Positions 1 through 4,552 of a stretch of 5,628 bases of DNA are shown piece by piece (within the stretch, counting starts at the first letter, position 1; every line of letters begins with the position of its first letter). The stretch comes from Bdellovibrionales bacterium. Its GTDB lineage: Bacteria > Bdellovibrionota > Bdellovibrionia > Bdellovibrionales > Bdellovibrionaceae. The DNA is taken from contig DAHVKR010000109.1 of the NCBI GenBank assembly GCA_027320785.1, forward strand, positions 1-5,628, written 5' to 3'. The position numbers and the translations under genes are program-made. The notes under the pieces were generated by a model, which was not told where the DNA came from, did not search any database, and saw only the letters and a program-made list of their open reading frames with translations.

Positions 1-6
1 TCTCAG

Positions 7-40
7 TTTGATTTTATCAAAGAGAGAAAATAAGATTTTC
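7..40. repeat. Twin AT-rich inverted repeats downstream of the 75-residue gene
   Basis: Two perfect 6-bp inverted repeats, each with a 3-nt spacer, lie 4 nt apart: TTTGAT-TTT-ATCAAA (7-21) and GAAAAT-AAG-ATTTTC (26-40). Read on the minus strand they follow the stop codon of the small gene at 92-319 by about 50 nt, and the first hairpin met is followed by a T-rich stretch. They could be a weak transcription end or protein-binding sites. The stems are AT-rich and thermodynamically weak, so a terminator role is only a guess. Confidence 0.25.
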
Positions 41-91
41 AGACCTCTTCAACAAAGTAATTTGATTTGTCATTTAGATTAATAATGATAA

Positions 92-319
92 TTACTCTTC
101 AACACGAAGGCCGGCGGATTTCAATTCTGTCATCATAAAGTGAAATCGCTTTTGAAGATCTTCTACTAAAGCCAATCGGCTTGTGAACTCTTCCTCTAGA
201 TTCTTAAATGTCACAGGAATATCCGCCATCTCATGGTAGCTTGTAAAATGGATCGTTTGCGACGTTTTAAGAGTCTCCATCATTTCAGCTGAGTGGCTGC
301 TTGGTGTTTGTTGTTTCAT
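92..319 (-). CDS. Small protein of unknown function, 75 residues
   Basis: I do not recognise this protein. It is probably a real gene, because its ATG has a strong ribosome binding site on the minus strand: AAAGGAG at 327-333 with a 7-nt spacer, nearly the same as the site of the isocitrate dehydrogenase gene in this window. The stop is TAA. The first ~30 residues are polar (Gln, Ser, Thr and Met rich). Residues ~38-68 are rich in Leu, Glu, Lys and Phe with spacing that suggests an amphipathic helix or short coiled coil (LEEEF, LALVEDLQKRF), ending in acidic VEE. There is no signal peptide, membrane segment or cysteine, so a small cytoplasmic protein is likely. It lies about 100 bp downstream of the metalloprotease gene on the same strand and may be co-transcribed or have its own promoter. 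A distant resemblance to SlyX-like coiled coils was considered but is not convincing. Confidence 0.7.
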   Translation of the reverse strand: MKQQTPSSHSAEMMETLKTSQTIHFTSYHEMADIPVTFKNLEEEFTSRLALVEDLQKRFHFMMTELKSAGLRVEE

Positions 320-422
320 CGCAAATCTCCTTTTTCAAATCCCCGACTCACAAGTCTAGGAAAGCTTTATTTTGTTCTACAACTTAAATAACCTGACATG
401 AGTTTTTTACATGTCCTCACTC
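320..422 (-). promoter_or_regulatory. Spacer with possible weak promoter for the 75-residue gene
   Basis: Read on the minus strand, this gap contains TTGTAG, an 18-nt spacer and TAGACT, a poor match to a sigma-70 promoter, about 30 nt before the AAAGGAG ribosome binding site. The match is weak enough to be chance, and the small gene may instead be read through from the protease gene. Confidence 0.2.
395..415. repeat. Inverted repeat just after the metalloprotease stop codon
   Basis: A perfect 6-bp inverted repeat (GACATG / CATGTC, 395-400 and 410-415) with a 9-nt AT-rich loop begins 7 nt beyond the protease stop codon on the minus strand. It sits where a transcription terminator would be, but the T/A run is inside the loop and no T tract follows the stem, so it is not a canonical terminator. 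It could stabilise an mRNA 3' end or bind a regulator of the small downstream gene. Confidence 0.35.
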
Positions 423-1040
423 TTAATATTCACACTTCAAATTCGATGTATCTGCTGCCTGTAGTACATTTCGATCGTGGTTCGACTGTAAGTAGGTCGC
501 CATCACGCTGGGCGCAGCATCATTATGACGCAATCCAATGACATGCCCGAGCTCATGGATCAAAAGCGACTCCACACTCACAGCTTGAACATTTGTATTC
601 ACTGAAACATCAGATGAGTAAAATTGATAGTTCTGGCCATTAATTCGAATATCTGCTTCTTGAATCTGATCTCCAACCCAGTACAAGGAGGTGCGAGCTT
701 GTTCAGAAGCTCTTTCCGCCTCCCACGTGGACATCAAATAAATGACATTCATTCCGTCACGAGCTGGGGCCTCACCACCTACACGATTCGGCTCAATAAT
801 AAGGAGTTCACGTCCGTAAGCTTGGTTCCAGGTATCAGCAGCTGTGCGAATGGCCTTTTCCCATGCTGATGGAATGGACGTATGAAGATAGAGATGGATG
901 GGAACATCTTGTTTCCAAGAAACTCTTTCTCCATAGACATTTTGAACAAAACCACAATCCTTCTGTGACTTCGGCTTCGCACAACTCGCAAGCGTCAAAA
1001 CCAAATAGACAAAAAAGAGGGCGCGGATGAATAAGTTCAA
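423..1040 (-). CDS. Matrixin-like zinc metalloprotease, predicted lipoprotein
   Basis: Predicted secreted metallopeptidase of the metzincin/matrixin type, probably an outer-membrane lipoprotein. From the TTG start proposed here (205 residues), a hydrophobic signal peptide ends in the lipobox Leu-Ala-Ser-Cys with the lipidated Cys at residue 20. The next residues are Ala-Lys-Pro, with no Asp at +2, so there is no inner-membrane retention signal. The zinc site HELGHVIGLRH is at residues 162-172 (three His ligands and a general-base Glu). A Ser-Val-Met follows at 178-180, a good metzincin Met-turn. Two further cysteines near the ends of the mature domain could form a disulfide. The start is chosen because AGGAGA (1047-1052) lies 6 nt before TTG at 1040. 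An in-frame ATG at 1091 would add 17 residues, has no good ribosome binding site and would give an overlong charged n-region. Its substrate is unknown; a role in digesting or remodelling envelope protein is inference. Confidence 0.85.
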   Translation of the reverse strand: MNLFIRALFFVYLVLTLASCAKPKSQKDCGFVQNVYGERVSWKQDVPIHLYLHTSIPSAWEKAIRTAADTWNQAYGRELLIIEPNRVGGEAPARDGMNVIYLMSTWEAERASEQARTSLYWVGDQIQEADIRINGQNYQFYSSDVSVNTNVQAVSVESLLIHELGHVIGLRHNDAAPSVMATYLQSNHDRNVLQAADTSNLKCEY

Positions 1041-1046
1041 ATCATG

Positions 1047-1052
1047 TCTCCT
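1047..1052 (-). promoter_or_regulatory. Ribosome binding site that favours a TTG start for the metalloprotease
   Basis: On the minus strand AGGAGA lies 6 nt before TTG (1040-1038). The upstream ATG at 1091 in the same frame has only a distant AGG. An ATG between the two, 5 nt closer to the site, is out of frame and meets TGA at once. The TTG start yields a textbook lipoprotein signal peptide, so this site decides the start. Confidence 0.6.
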
Positions 1053-1099
1053 ACCCTTCTCTATGGCAAAGAAAGGGCCCGATCTTTCCATGTTTTATT

Positions 1100-1128
1100 G
1101 GACCTGGCGGCCCCAGCTTTGGGGGTCC
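1100..1128 (-). other. GC-rich hairpin in the metalloprotease upstream region
   Basis: GGAC (1100-1103) pairs with GTCC (1125-1128), and inside it CCCCA (1111-1115) pairs with TGGGG (1120-1124) around a 4-nt loop. Seven bases are unpaired on one side. On the minus strand this structure lies about 60-90 nt before the protease TTG, where it could be part of the mRNA leader. On the plus strand it has no T tract and no gene ends nearby, so it does not look like a terminator. Confidence 0.3.
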
Positions 1129-1161
1129 CTGTTCAACTTCTTACACTCGCTTCCTAACCAT

Positions 1162-1191
1162 TTGATTTAACTTGATAAATAGGTGAATAAC
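1162..1191 (+). promoter_or_regulatory. Possible promoter upstream of the structured GC-rich block
   Basis: In an AT-rich patch, TTGATT (1162-1167) and AATAAC (1186-1191) are separated by 18 nt and match the sigma-70 -35 and -10 boxes in 4-5 of 6 positions each. Initiation would fall near 1198, right where the GC-rich folded block begins. The pattern is weak and AT-rich DNA gives such matches by chance. It matters only because of its position. Confidence 0.25.
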
Positions 1192-1197
1192 TTTTTG

Positions 1198-1385
1198 ACA
1201 ACCCCAGGGCCCTGTAAGGTCATGCGCGCGGAGGCCGGCGGGGGAGTTTTGATTCCCCTGGCTTCCCTTGGTAGGTCATGTGGTAGGATGAGTCAGCTCC
1301 TGGTTTGAATTCCCGGTCGGGAGGGAGCTGGGTTAGTCTTACCAATATCTATAAGCACAGCTTATGCCATTTAATTTTATTTAGT
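1198..1385 (+). ncRNA. Candidate structured RNA or leader, family not recognised
   Basis: This intergenic block is far richer in G+C than its flanks and folds well on the plus strand. Hairpin A: GGAGGCC (1230-1236) pairs with GGCTTCC (1260-1266), and inside it GGGGA (1241-1245) with TCCCC (1254-1258). Hairpin B: GGTAGGAT (1282-1289) pairs with GTCTTACC (1336-1343), then CAGCTCC (1294-1300) with GGAGCTG (1324-1330), then TCCC (1311-1314) with GGGA (1319-1322) around the loop GGTC. Hairpin C: ATAAGC (1351-1356) pairs with GCTTAT (1360-1365), followed by T-rich DNA to about 1390 that could end a transcript. Three pairs are G-U, which would be A-C mismatches in a minus-strand RNA, so a plus-strand transcript is favoured. 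It ends about 100 nt before the isocitrate dehydrogenase start, so it could be a free small RNA or part of a long 5' leader. I could not match it to tmRNA, 6S, SRP, RNase P, tRNA or any riboswitch I know. Confidence 0.45.
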
Positions 1386-1419
1386 TATTTCATATATTTA
1401 TGACGCCAGTGCCAAATTG

Positions 1420-1429
1420 GACCTAGGTC
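1420..1429. repeat. Palindrome GACCTAGGTC upstream of isocitrate dehydrogenase
   Basis: A perfect 10-bp palindrome lies just 5' of the candidate -35 box of the isocitrate dehydrogenase promoter, a typical position for an activator or repressor site. No regulator can be named from the sequence. Confidence 0.25.
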
Positions 1430-1433
1430 TAAG

Positions 1434-1462
1434 TTGAACCTCGGGTGTTGATTTGCTACCAA
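1434..1462 (+). promoter_or_regulatory. Candidate promoter of isocitrate dehydrogenase
   Basis: TTGAAC (1434-1439) is followed by exactly 17 nt and TACCAA (1457-1462), with TGC directly before it (TGCTACCAA), resembling an extended -10 element. Transcription would start near 1469, giving a very short leader that begins at the ribosome binding site. The -10 match is only 3 of 6 apart from the TG extension, so this is tentative. If real, the folded block upstream is not part of this mRNA. Confidence 0.35.
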
Positions 1463-1482
1463 TAGACAAAAGGAGATTTTCC

Positions 1483-2481
1483 ATGTCCCATTTACTCACT
1501 GTTATTCCCGGAGACGGTATTGGCCCTGAAATTACCGCACAGGTTCTAAAAGTTCTAAAAGCTGTCCAGGCTCCTTTTGAATATGAGGAGCATCCTGCCG
1601 GCGAAAATGCCCTTAAAACCCATGGCTCTCTATTGCCTGACTCCACAGTGGCTGCCATTGAAAAATCAAAACTCGCCATCAAGGGCCCCACTACTACCCC
1701 TGTGGGGGGAGGACATAAATCCATCAATGTTCTCATGAGACAAAAATTTGATCTCTACGCGAATGTTCGACCTGTTCGAGCTTTGCCAGGAGTCGTTTGC
1801 GTCAACAACAAAGCTAATCTCACTATCGTACGTGAAAACACAGAAGACCTTTACGCAGGTATCGAGCGCATGGTGGACGAAAATACCGCCGAAAGTATCA
1901 AGCGTATTACTCGCAAAGGCAGTGAACGAATTATTCGCTACGCCTTTGAACTCGCAAAAAAAACAGGGAAGAAAAAAGTCGCCATTGTCCATAAGGCCAA
2001 TATTATGAAAATGTCAGATGGACTTTTTCTTAAAGTGGGTCAAGAAATCGCCTCACAATATCCAGAAATTGAAACGAGAGATGTCATTGTCGATAATGCC
2101 TGCATGCAATTGGTTACACGCCCTGAGCAATTTGAGATTATTGTCACAGAAAACTTATATGGAGATATCTTAAGCGATTTATGCGCTGGACTTGTCGGTG
2201 GTTTGGGCGTGGTACCTGGAAGTAATATTGGAGATAAAGCTGCAATATTTGAAGCCGTTCACGGCTCAGCTCCGGATATTGCAGGACAGAACAAAGCAAA
2301 CCCCACTGCCTTATTACAAAGTGCCGTAATGATGCTGGAACATATTGGAGAGATGGAAAAAGCTCAAAAAATTATGAAAGCTTTGTTTTTAACTTTAGAG
2401 GATGCCAATAATCGCACAGCAGACCTTGGAGGGCGAGGCACGACCTCTAGCTTCACAGAAGCGCTGATTCGAAATCTTTAA
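1483..2481 (+). CDS. Isocitrate dehydrogenase, NAD-dependent type
   Basis: Cytoplasmic TCA-cycle enzyme oxidising isocitrate to 2-oxoglutarate and CO2. It belongs to the isocitrate/isopropylmalate dehydrogenase family; its 332 residues suit the short NAD (IDH3-like) branch. The N-terminus has the family motif IPGDGIGPE (8-16). Isocitrate-specific residues are visible: Ser80, Asn82 and Arg86 in SINVLMR, then Arg96, Arg117 and Tyr124 (VRENTEDLYAG), and the Lys171 region (HKANIMK). Metal-binding aspartates are Asp204, Asp228 and Asp232 (GDILSD). The coenzyme loop GSAPDIAG (261-268) has Asp-Ile where NADP enzymes such as E. coli Icd have Lys-Tyr, pointing to NAD. SINVLMR argues against isopropylmalate dehydrogenase. 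The ATG is chosen because AGGAG (1471-1475) lies 7 nt upstream; an in-frame TTG at 1453 would precede that site. It faces hslO with a 4-bp gap and has no same-strand partner. Confidence 0.93.
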   Translation: MSHLLTVIPGDGIGPEITAQVLKVLKAVQAPFEYEEHPAGENALKTHGSLLPDSTVAAIEKSKLAIKGPTTTPVGGGHKSINVLMRQKFDLYANVRPVRALPGVVCVNNKANLTIVRENTEDLYAGIERMVDENTAESIKRITRKGSERIIRYAFELAKKTGKKKVAIVHKANIMKMSDGLFLKVGQEIASQYPEIETRDVIVDNACMQLVTRPEQFEIIVTENLYGDILSDLCAGLVGGLGVVPGSNIGDKAAIFEAVHGSAPDIAGQNKANPTALLQSAVMMLEHIGEMEKAQKIMKALFLTLEDANNRTADLGGRGTTSSFTEALIRNL

Positions 2482-2485
2482 TGTT

Positions 2486-3388
2486 TTAGTTTAAACTATT
2501 TTTGTACAATTGATTTTTGAGCTCTACTAGCTCGTCTACTTCGACTACATAAGGCCGACCACAAACCTGACAGGTGACATCGGCCTTTTCGTTCTTTTCA
2601 ATCATATCCTCGAGCTCGGTCACCCCAAGCGTTTCAAGAGCTCGTACAACTCTTTCTTTTGTGCAAGGACAAGAGTAGGTCACAGGATATGGATGATCGA
2701 GCTCGGTAAAAGGTATTCCTTCTAAATAAGGCTTCACTAAATCAACTGTCGCCGCCCCATCATACAGCATTTGAGAAACAGGGACTTTGTGGGTGTCTGC
2801 GTTTTTTTGAATCTTTTCAATAAGCTCTTCATCCACCCCTGGCATGACTTCCAAAATCACTCCACCAGCTGCTCGTACCTGTCCATAGGCATCTAAGTAG
2901 ACCCCCAAGGATACAAGACTTCGAATCTGATGAGATTGAATCAAATAATGAGCGATATCCTCACCAATTTCACCCGATACAAGATGAACTGTCCCTTGAT
3001 GAGGAGACTTTTGAAAAGGTTGGTGACGAGCCACTGTCAAAGTACCCTCTCCAATGGCCTCTTTTAAATTATAGCCGCCTTTATAATCTAAAGGCTCGTA
3101 GTGGGTCATGGGTGTATAACCTCGAACCTGTCCCTCGAAATGAGCTTCCGCATAAATGGCACGTAAGGGGCCTTGGCAACGAATGTAAACACCCACTTGA
3201 TGTCCTTGCTTTTGCTGAGCCGCCATTAAAAGAGCTCCCACCATCGCACGCCCCACCCCTAAAGCCGGCAATGCTTTAGCCCCCTGAAGGGATTGCATCT
3301 CGCGCACGACTTCTGTGGCATCCACAGCTGCTACTCGTACAGTAAAATCCTCTGTGACATATCGGTGAACTCGGTGACTTGAAGACAT
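2486..3388 (-). CDS. hslO: Hsp33 redox-regulated chaperone
   Basis: Hsp33 is a cytoplasmic holdase that is off when reduced with zinc bound and turns on under oxidative plus heat or unfolding stress, when its cysteines form disulfides. The 300-residue length is normal. The N-terminal chaperone domain is recognisable from RYVTEDFTVRVAAVDATEVV (9-28), the GAKALPALGVGRAMVGALLMA region (36-56) and GGYNLKEAIGEGTLTV (104-119). The C-terminal redox switch has all four cysteines: Cys240-X-Cys242 and Cys273-X2-Cys276, 30 residues apart, the usual CXC...CXXC zinc site. The ATG fits the family N-terminus but its ribosome binding site is weak (a GAGAG about 10 nt upstream). It is transcribed divergently from the phosphatase gene across a 63-bp gap containing inverted repeats. 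I saw no HrcA/CIRCE element or convincing sigma-32 promoter. Confidence 0.96.
   Translation of the reverse strand: MSSSHRVHRYVTEDFTVRVAAVDATEVVREMQSLQGAKALPALGVGRAMVGALLMAAQQKQGHQVGVYIRCQGPLRAIYAEAHFEGQVRGYTPMTHYEPLDYKGGYNLKEAIGEGTLTVARHQPFQKSPHQGTVHLVSGEIGEDIAHYLIQSHQIRSLVSLGVYLDAYGQVRAAGGVILEVMPGVDEELIEKIQKNADTHKVPVSQMLYDGAATVDLVKPYLEGIPFTELDHPYPVTYSCPCTKERVVRALETLGVTELEDMIEKNEKADVTCQVCGRPYVVEVDELVELKNQLYKNSLN
2487..2498. terminator. Palindrome at the tail-to-tail junction, possible weak bidirectional terminator
   Basis: TAGTTTAAACTA is a perfect 12-bp palindrome spanning the stop codon of hslO, 5 nt beyond the isocitrate dehydrogenase stop, and is followed by five T on the plus strand. 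It is the only candidate for ending these convergent transcripts. The stem has just two G-C pairs and a full palindrome leaves no proper loop, so it would be a poor intrinsic terminator. Confidence 0.2.
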
Positions 3389-3398
3389 GTTTCACAAG

Positions 3399-3420
3399 CT
3401 CTCAAAACCCGACTTGAGAG
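3399..3420. repeat. Inverted repeat in the hslO/phosphatase divergent spacer
   Basis: CTCTCAA (3399-3405) and TTGAGAG (3414-3420) form a perfect 7-bp inverted repeat with an 8-nt spacer in the hslO leader. The right arm overlaps both the 15-bp repeat at 3412-3426 and the candidate -35 of the phosphatase gene. This could be a binding site shared by the divergent genes or a leader hairpin in the hslO mRNA. Confidence 0.35.
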
Positions 3421-3426
3421 TCAAGT
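3412..3426. promoter_or_regulatory. Operator-like 15-bp inverted repeat between hslO and the phosphatase gene
   Basis: ACTTGA-GAG-TCAAGT is a perfect 6-bp inverted repeat with a 3-nt centre. Each arm contains a TTGA that can serve as a -35 box, one per direction, so a protein bound here could control both divergent genes. No known regulator consensus was recognised. Confidence 0.35.
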
Positions 3427-3442
3427 AAGGGGATGCTACCGT
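3414..3442 (+). promoter_or_regulatory. Candidate promoter of the phosphatase-FAH pair
   Basis: TTGAGA (3414-3419), a 17-nt spacer and TACCGT (3437-3442), preceded by TGC as an extended -10. Initiation would fall about 3449, only a few bases before the ATG at 3452, which implies a nearly leaderless transcript. The TGCTACC string also occurs in the same relative place in the isocitrate dehydrogenase promoter candidate. Confidence 0.35.
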
Positions 3443-3451
3443 AAAAGCATT

Positions 3452-3928
3452 ATGATGTGGGTTATCTTTCGACATGGCGAAAAACAAACAACTGGTTTTG
3501 ATCCGGAGCTCACATCGCGAGGCCTTGAACAGGCTCAAAATATTGTTAAAAAAGTAAAATCGGGGCACCTTCCTAAGCCCCAAGCTCTTTATGTCTCGAC
3601 TAAAAAAAGAACGACTCAAACCCTCTCCCCCCTTGCTCAAGAATTTCATTTAAAAACCCAAATCAAAGCTGAACTTACCGAGCGAGTTCCTGGCGAGACC
3701 CATGAAAAGTTCCGCTTTCGAATCCAAGAATTTTTAGTGAAACTTCTTCTTTTGCATCAAGATCATGAGGTTATTTATCTCTGCACCCATTATGACTGGA
3801 TAGAGGAATTTCTCTCCGTTATTGAATCGGATACAGATCTTTCTCGTTACTCTCAATTCGGAGCAGCTCAATATATTCTGTTTGATAAAAATGAACTCTG
3901 GCACTTTATCCGAAGCGAGGGTGTATGA
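3452..3928 (+). CDS. Histidine phosphatase family protein, SixA-like
   Basis: Member of the histidine phosphatase (phosphoglycerate-mutase-like) superfamily, closest in size (158 residues) and layout to the small SixA phosphohistidine phosphatases. The phosphohistidine motif is Arg7-His8-Gly9-Glu10 right after the first strand (VIFRHGEK). LTSRGLEQAQ (20-29) is the usual first helix. The second Arg is in STKKRTTQT (49-57, Arg53), and the second catalytic His is His113 in CTHYD. Glu82 or a nearby acidic residue in ERVPGE could be the proton donor. No signal peptide is present, so it is cytoplasmic. SixA acts on phosphohistidine of phosphorelay or phosphotransferase proteins; whether this one does, or acts on a small phosphoester, cannot be told. 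No Shine-Dalgarno stands at a usual distance from ATG 3452 (the nearest, AAGGGGA, ends 18 nt upstream), and a second ATG follows at 3455. Its stop overlaps the next start by ATGA. Confidence 0.85.
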   Translation: MMWVIFRHGEKQTTGFDPELTSRGLEQAQNIVKKVKSGHLPKPQALYVSTKKRTTQTLSPLAQEFHLKTQIKAELTERVPGETHEKFRFRIQEFLVKLLLLHQDHEVIYLCTHYDWIEEFLSVIESDTDLSRYSQFGAAQYILFDKNELWHFIRSEGV

Positions 3929-4509
3929 AACCCAATCAATATTGGTGTATTGGTCGAAACTTTAGTGAACATGCGCAAGAGCTCGGAAATCCCGTTCCCG
4001 AAAAGCCTCTGATTTTTCTTAAAAGTGGTGGCTGCCTACAGGCTGGGCCGGAGCTCTCATTCCCTTCTTTTTGCAATGAGGTTCACCACGAATTAGAGGT
4101 TGTACTTTTCCTCGGGGAAGGGCTTGTCCCCACCCACTGGACACTCGGACTTGATTTTACAGAGCGACAGATTCAGAACGAGCTGAAGCAACTGGGTCAG
4201 CCCTGGGAGCTCTCCAAATCATTCAAAGGTGCTGCTGCCCTCGGCCCCTGGGTGGAGCTTCGCTCTCTTTCCGATATCCGCGATTTAGAGTTCACCCTAA
4301 AATTAAATGGAATTCAACGCCAGCATGGCTATGTCAATCAGATGATTTTTAAATTTGATAAGCTGATCCAATACTTAGCCGACCGCTTCCCCTTAGGCCC
4401 CGGAGATGCCCTCTTTACCGGGACCCCCTCGGGCGTGGGACCTGTGAAATCTGGGGATCTACTTGAGGCTCAAGGCGGCCCTCTCCAAATCCAATGGAAG
4501 ATTCAATAA
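3925..4509 (+). CDS. Fumarylacetoacetate hydrolase family protein (acylpyruvase/FAHD1-like)
   Basis: Metal-dependent FAH-superfamily enzyme, likely cytoplasmic. Relatives (FAHD1, YcgM, fumarylpyruvate hydrolase) cleave acylpyruvates or act on oxaloacetate as decarboxylase or tautomerase; the substrate here is unknown. In order: CIGRNFSEHAQELGNPVPEKPLIFLK (8-33), holding the lid His16 and Glu19; EVHHELEVV (52-60), with metal ligands Glu56 and Glu58; LDFTERQIQ (76-84), with the third ligand Asp77; GQPWELSKSF (91-100), with the conserved Lys98; and TGTPSGVGP (165-173), closing the active site. All catalytic elements are present. At 194 residues it is slightly shorter than the usual ~200-225. Its ATG overlaps the phosphatase stop codon (ATGA) with a GAGG 4 nt upstream, so translation is probably coupled. 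putA follows on the same strand after about 100 bp. Confidence 0.9.
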   Translation: MKPNQYWCIGRNFSEHAQELGNPVPEKPLIFLKSGGCLQAGPELSFPSFCNEVHHELEVVLFLGEGLVPTHWTLGLDFTERQIQNELKQLGQPWELSKSFKGAAALGPWVELRSLSDIRDLEFTLKLNGIQRQHGYVNQMIFKFDKLIQYLADRFPLGPGDALFTGTPSGVGPVKSGDLLEAQGGPLQIQWKIQ

Positions 4510-4552
4510 TGATTTTTCACGCCTCGAAATGCCAGTGACAGGCCTAGGGGAC

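Noticed and set aside
80..98. Fur-box-like AATAATGATAAT
   Set aside because: Only about two thirds of the 19-bp consensus matches, and it covers the 3' end of a minus-strand gene with no gene start nearby.
45..104. CTCTTCAACA repeated exactly 50 bp apart (45-54 and 95-104)
   Set aside because: A 10-mer pair only, one copy inside a coding end, no further copies in the window; probably chance.
624..991. Open frames opposite or out of frame with the metalloprotease (624-869 +, 779-991 -)
   Set aside because: They overlap a gene with an intact zinc motif and signal peptide, and they show no family features or ribosome binding sites.
1195..1200. Perfect TTGACA as a plus-strand -35 box
   Set aside because: No acceptable -10 lies 15-19 nt downstream; the following DNA is GC-rich (CAGGGCCCTGTAAGGTCATG).
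1222..1308. 28-codon ATG frame on the plus strand inside the folded block
   Set aside because: No proper ribosome binding site (AAGG only 2-3 nt upstream), Gly/Arg-rich composition that simply reflects the GC-rich stems, and the helices explain the sequence better.
1240..1320. tRNA/tmRNA-like strings (GTTTTGATTCCCC, GGTTTGAATTCCC)
   Set aside because: Flanking bases do not form a 5-bp T stem, there is no acceptor stem or CCA end, and no tag-peptide frame is present.
1214..1343. c-di-GMP (GEMM), SRP or 6S RNA
   Set aside because: Short resemblances (GGTCATGC, GGTAGG, GGAGGGAGC) are not accompanied by the conserved cores of those families.
1453..1482. TTG at 1453 as an earlier isocitrate dehydrogenase start
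   Set aside because: It lies upstream of the strong AGGAG at 1471-1475, and the family N-terminus begins right after ATG 1483.
1398..2008. Open frames over isocitrate dehydrogenase (1398-1736 -, 1666-1992 -, 1748-2008 +)
   Set aside because: Out-of-frame shadows of a well-conserved enzyme.
3392..3649. Minus-strand frame across the hslO/phosphatase spacer
   Set aside because: Overlaps the phosphatase catalytic region antisense and has no supporting features.
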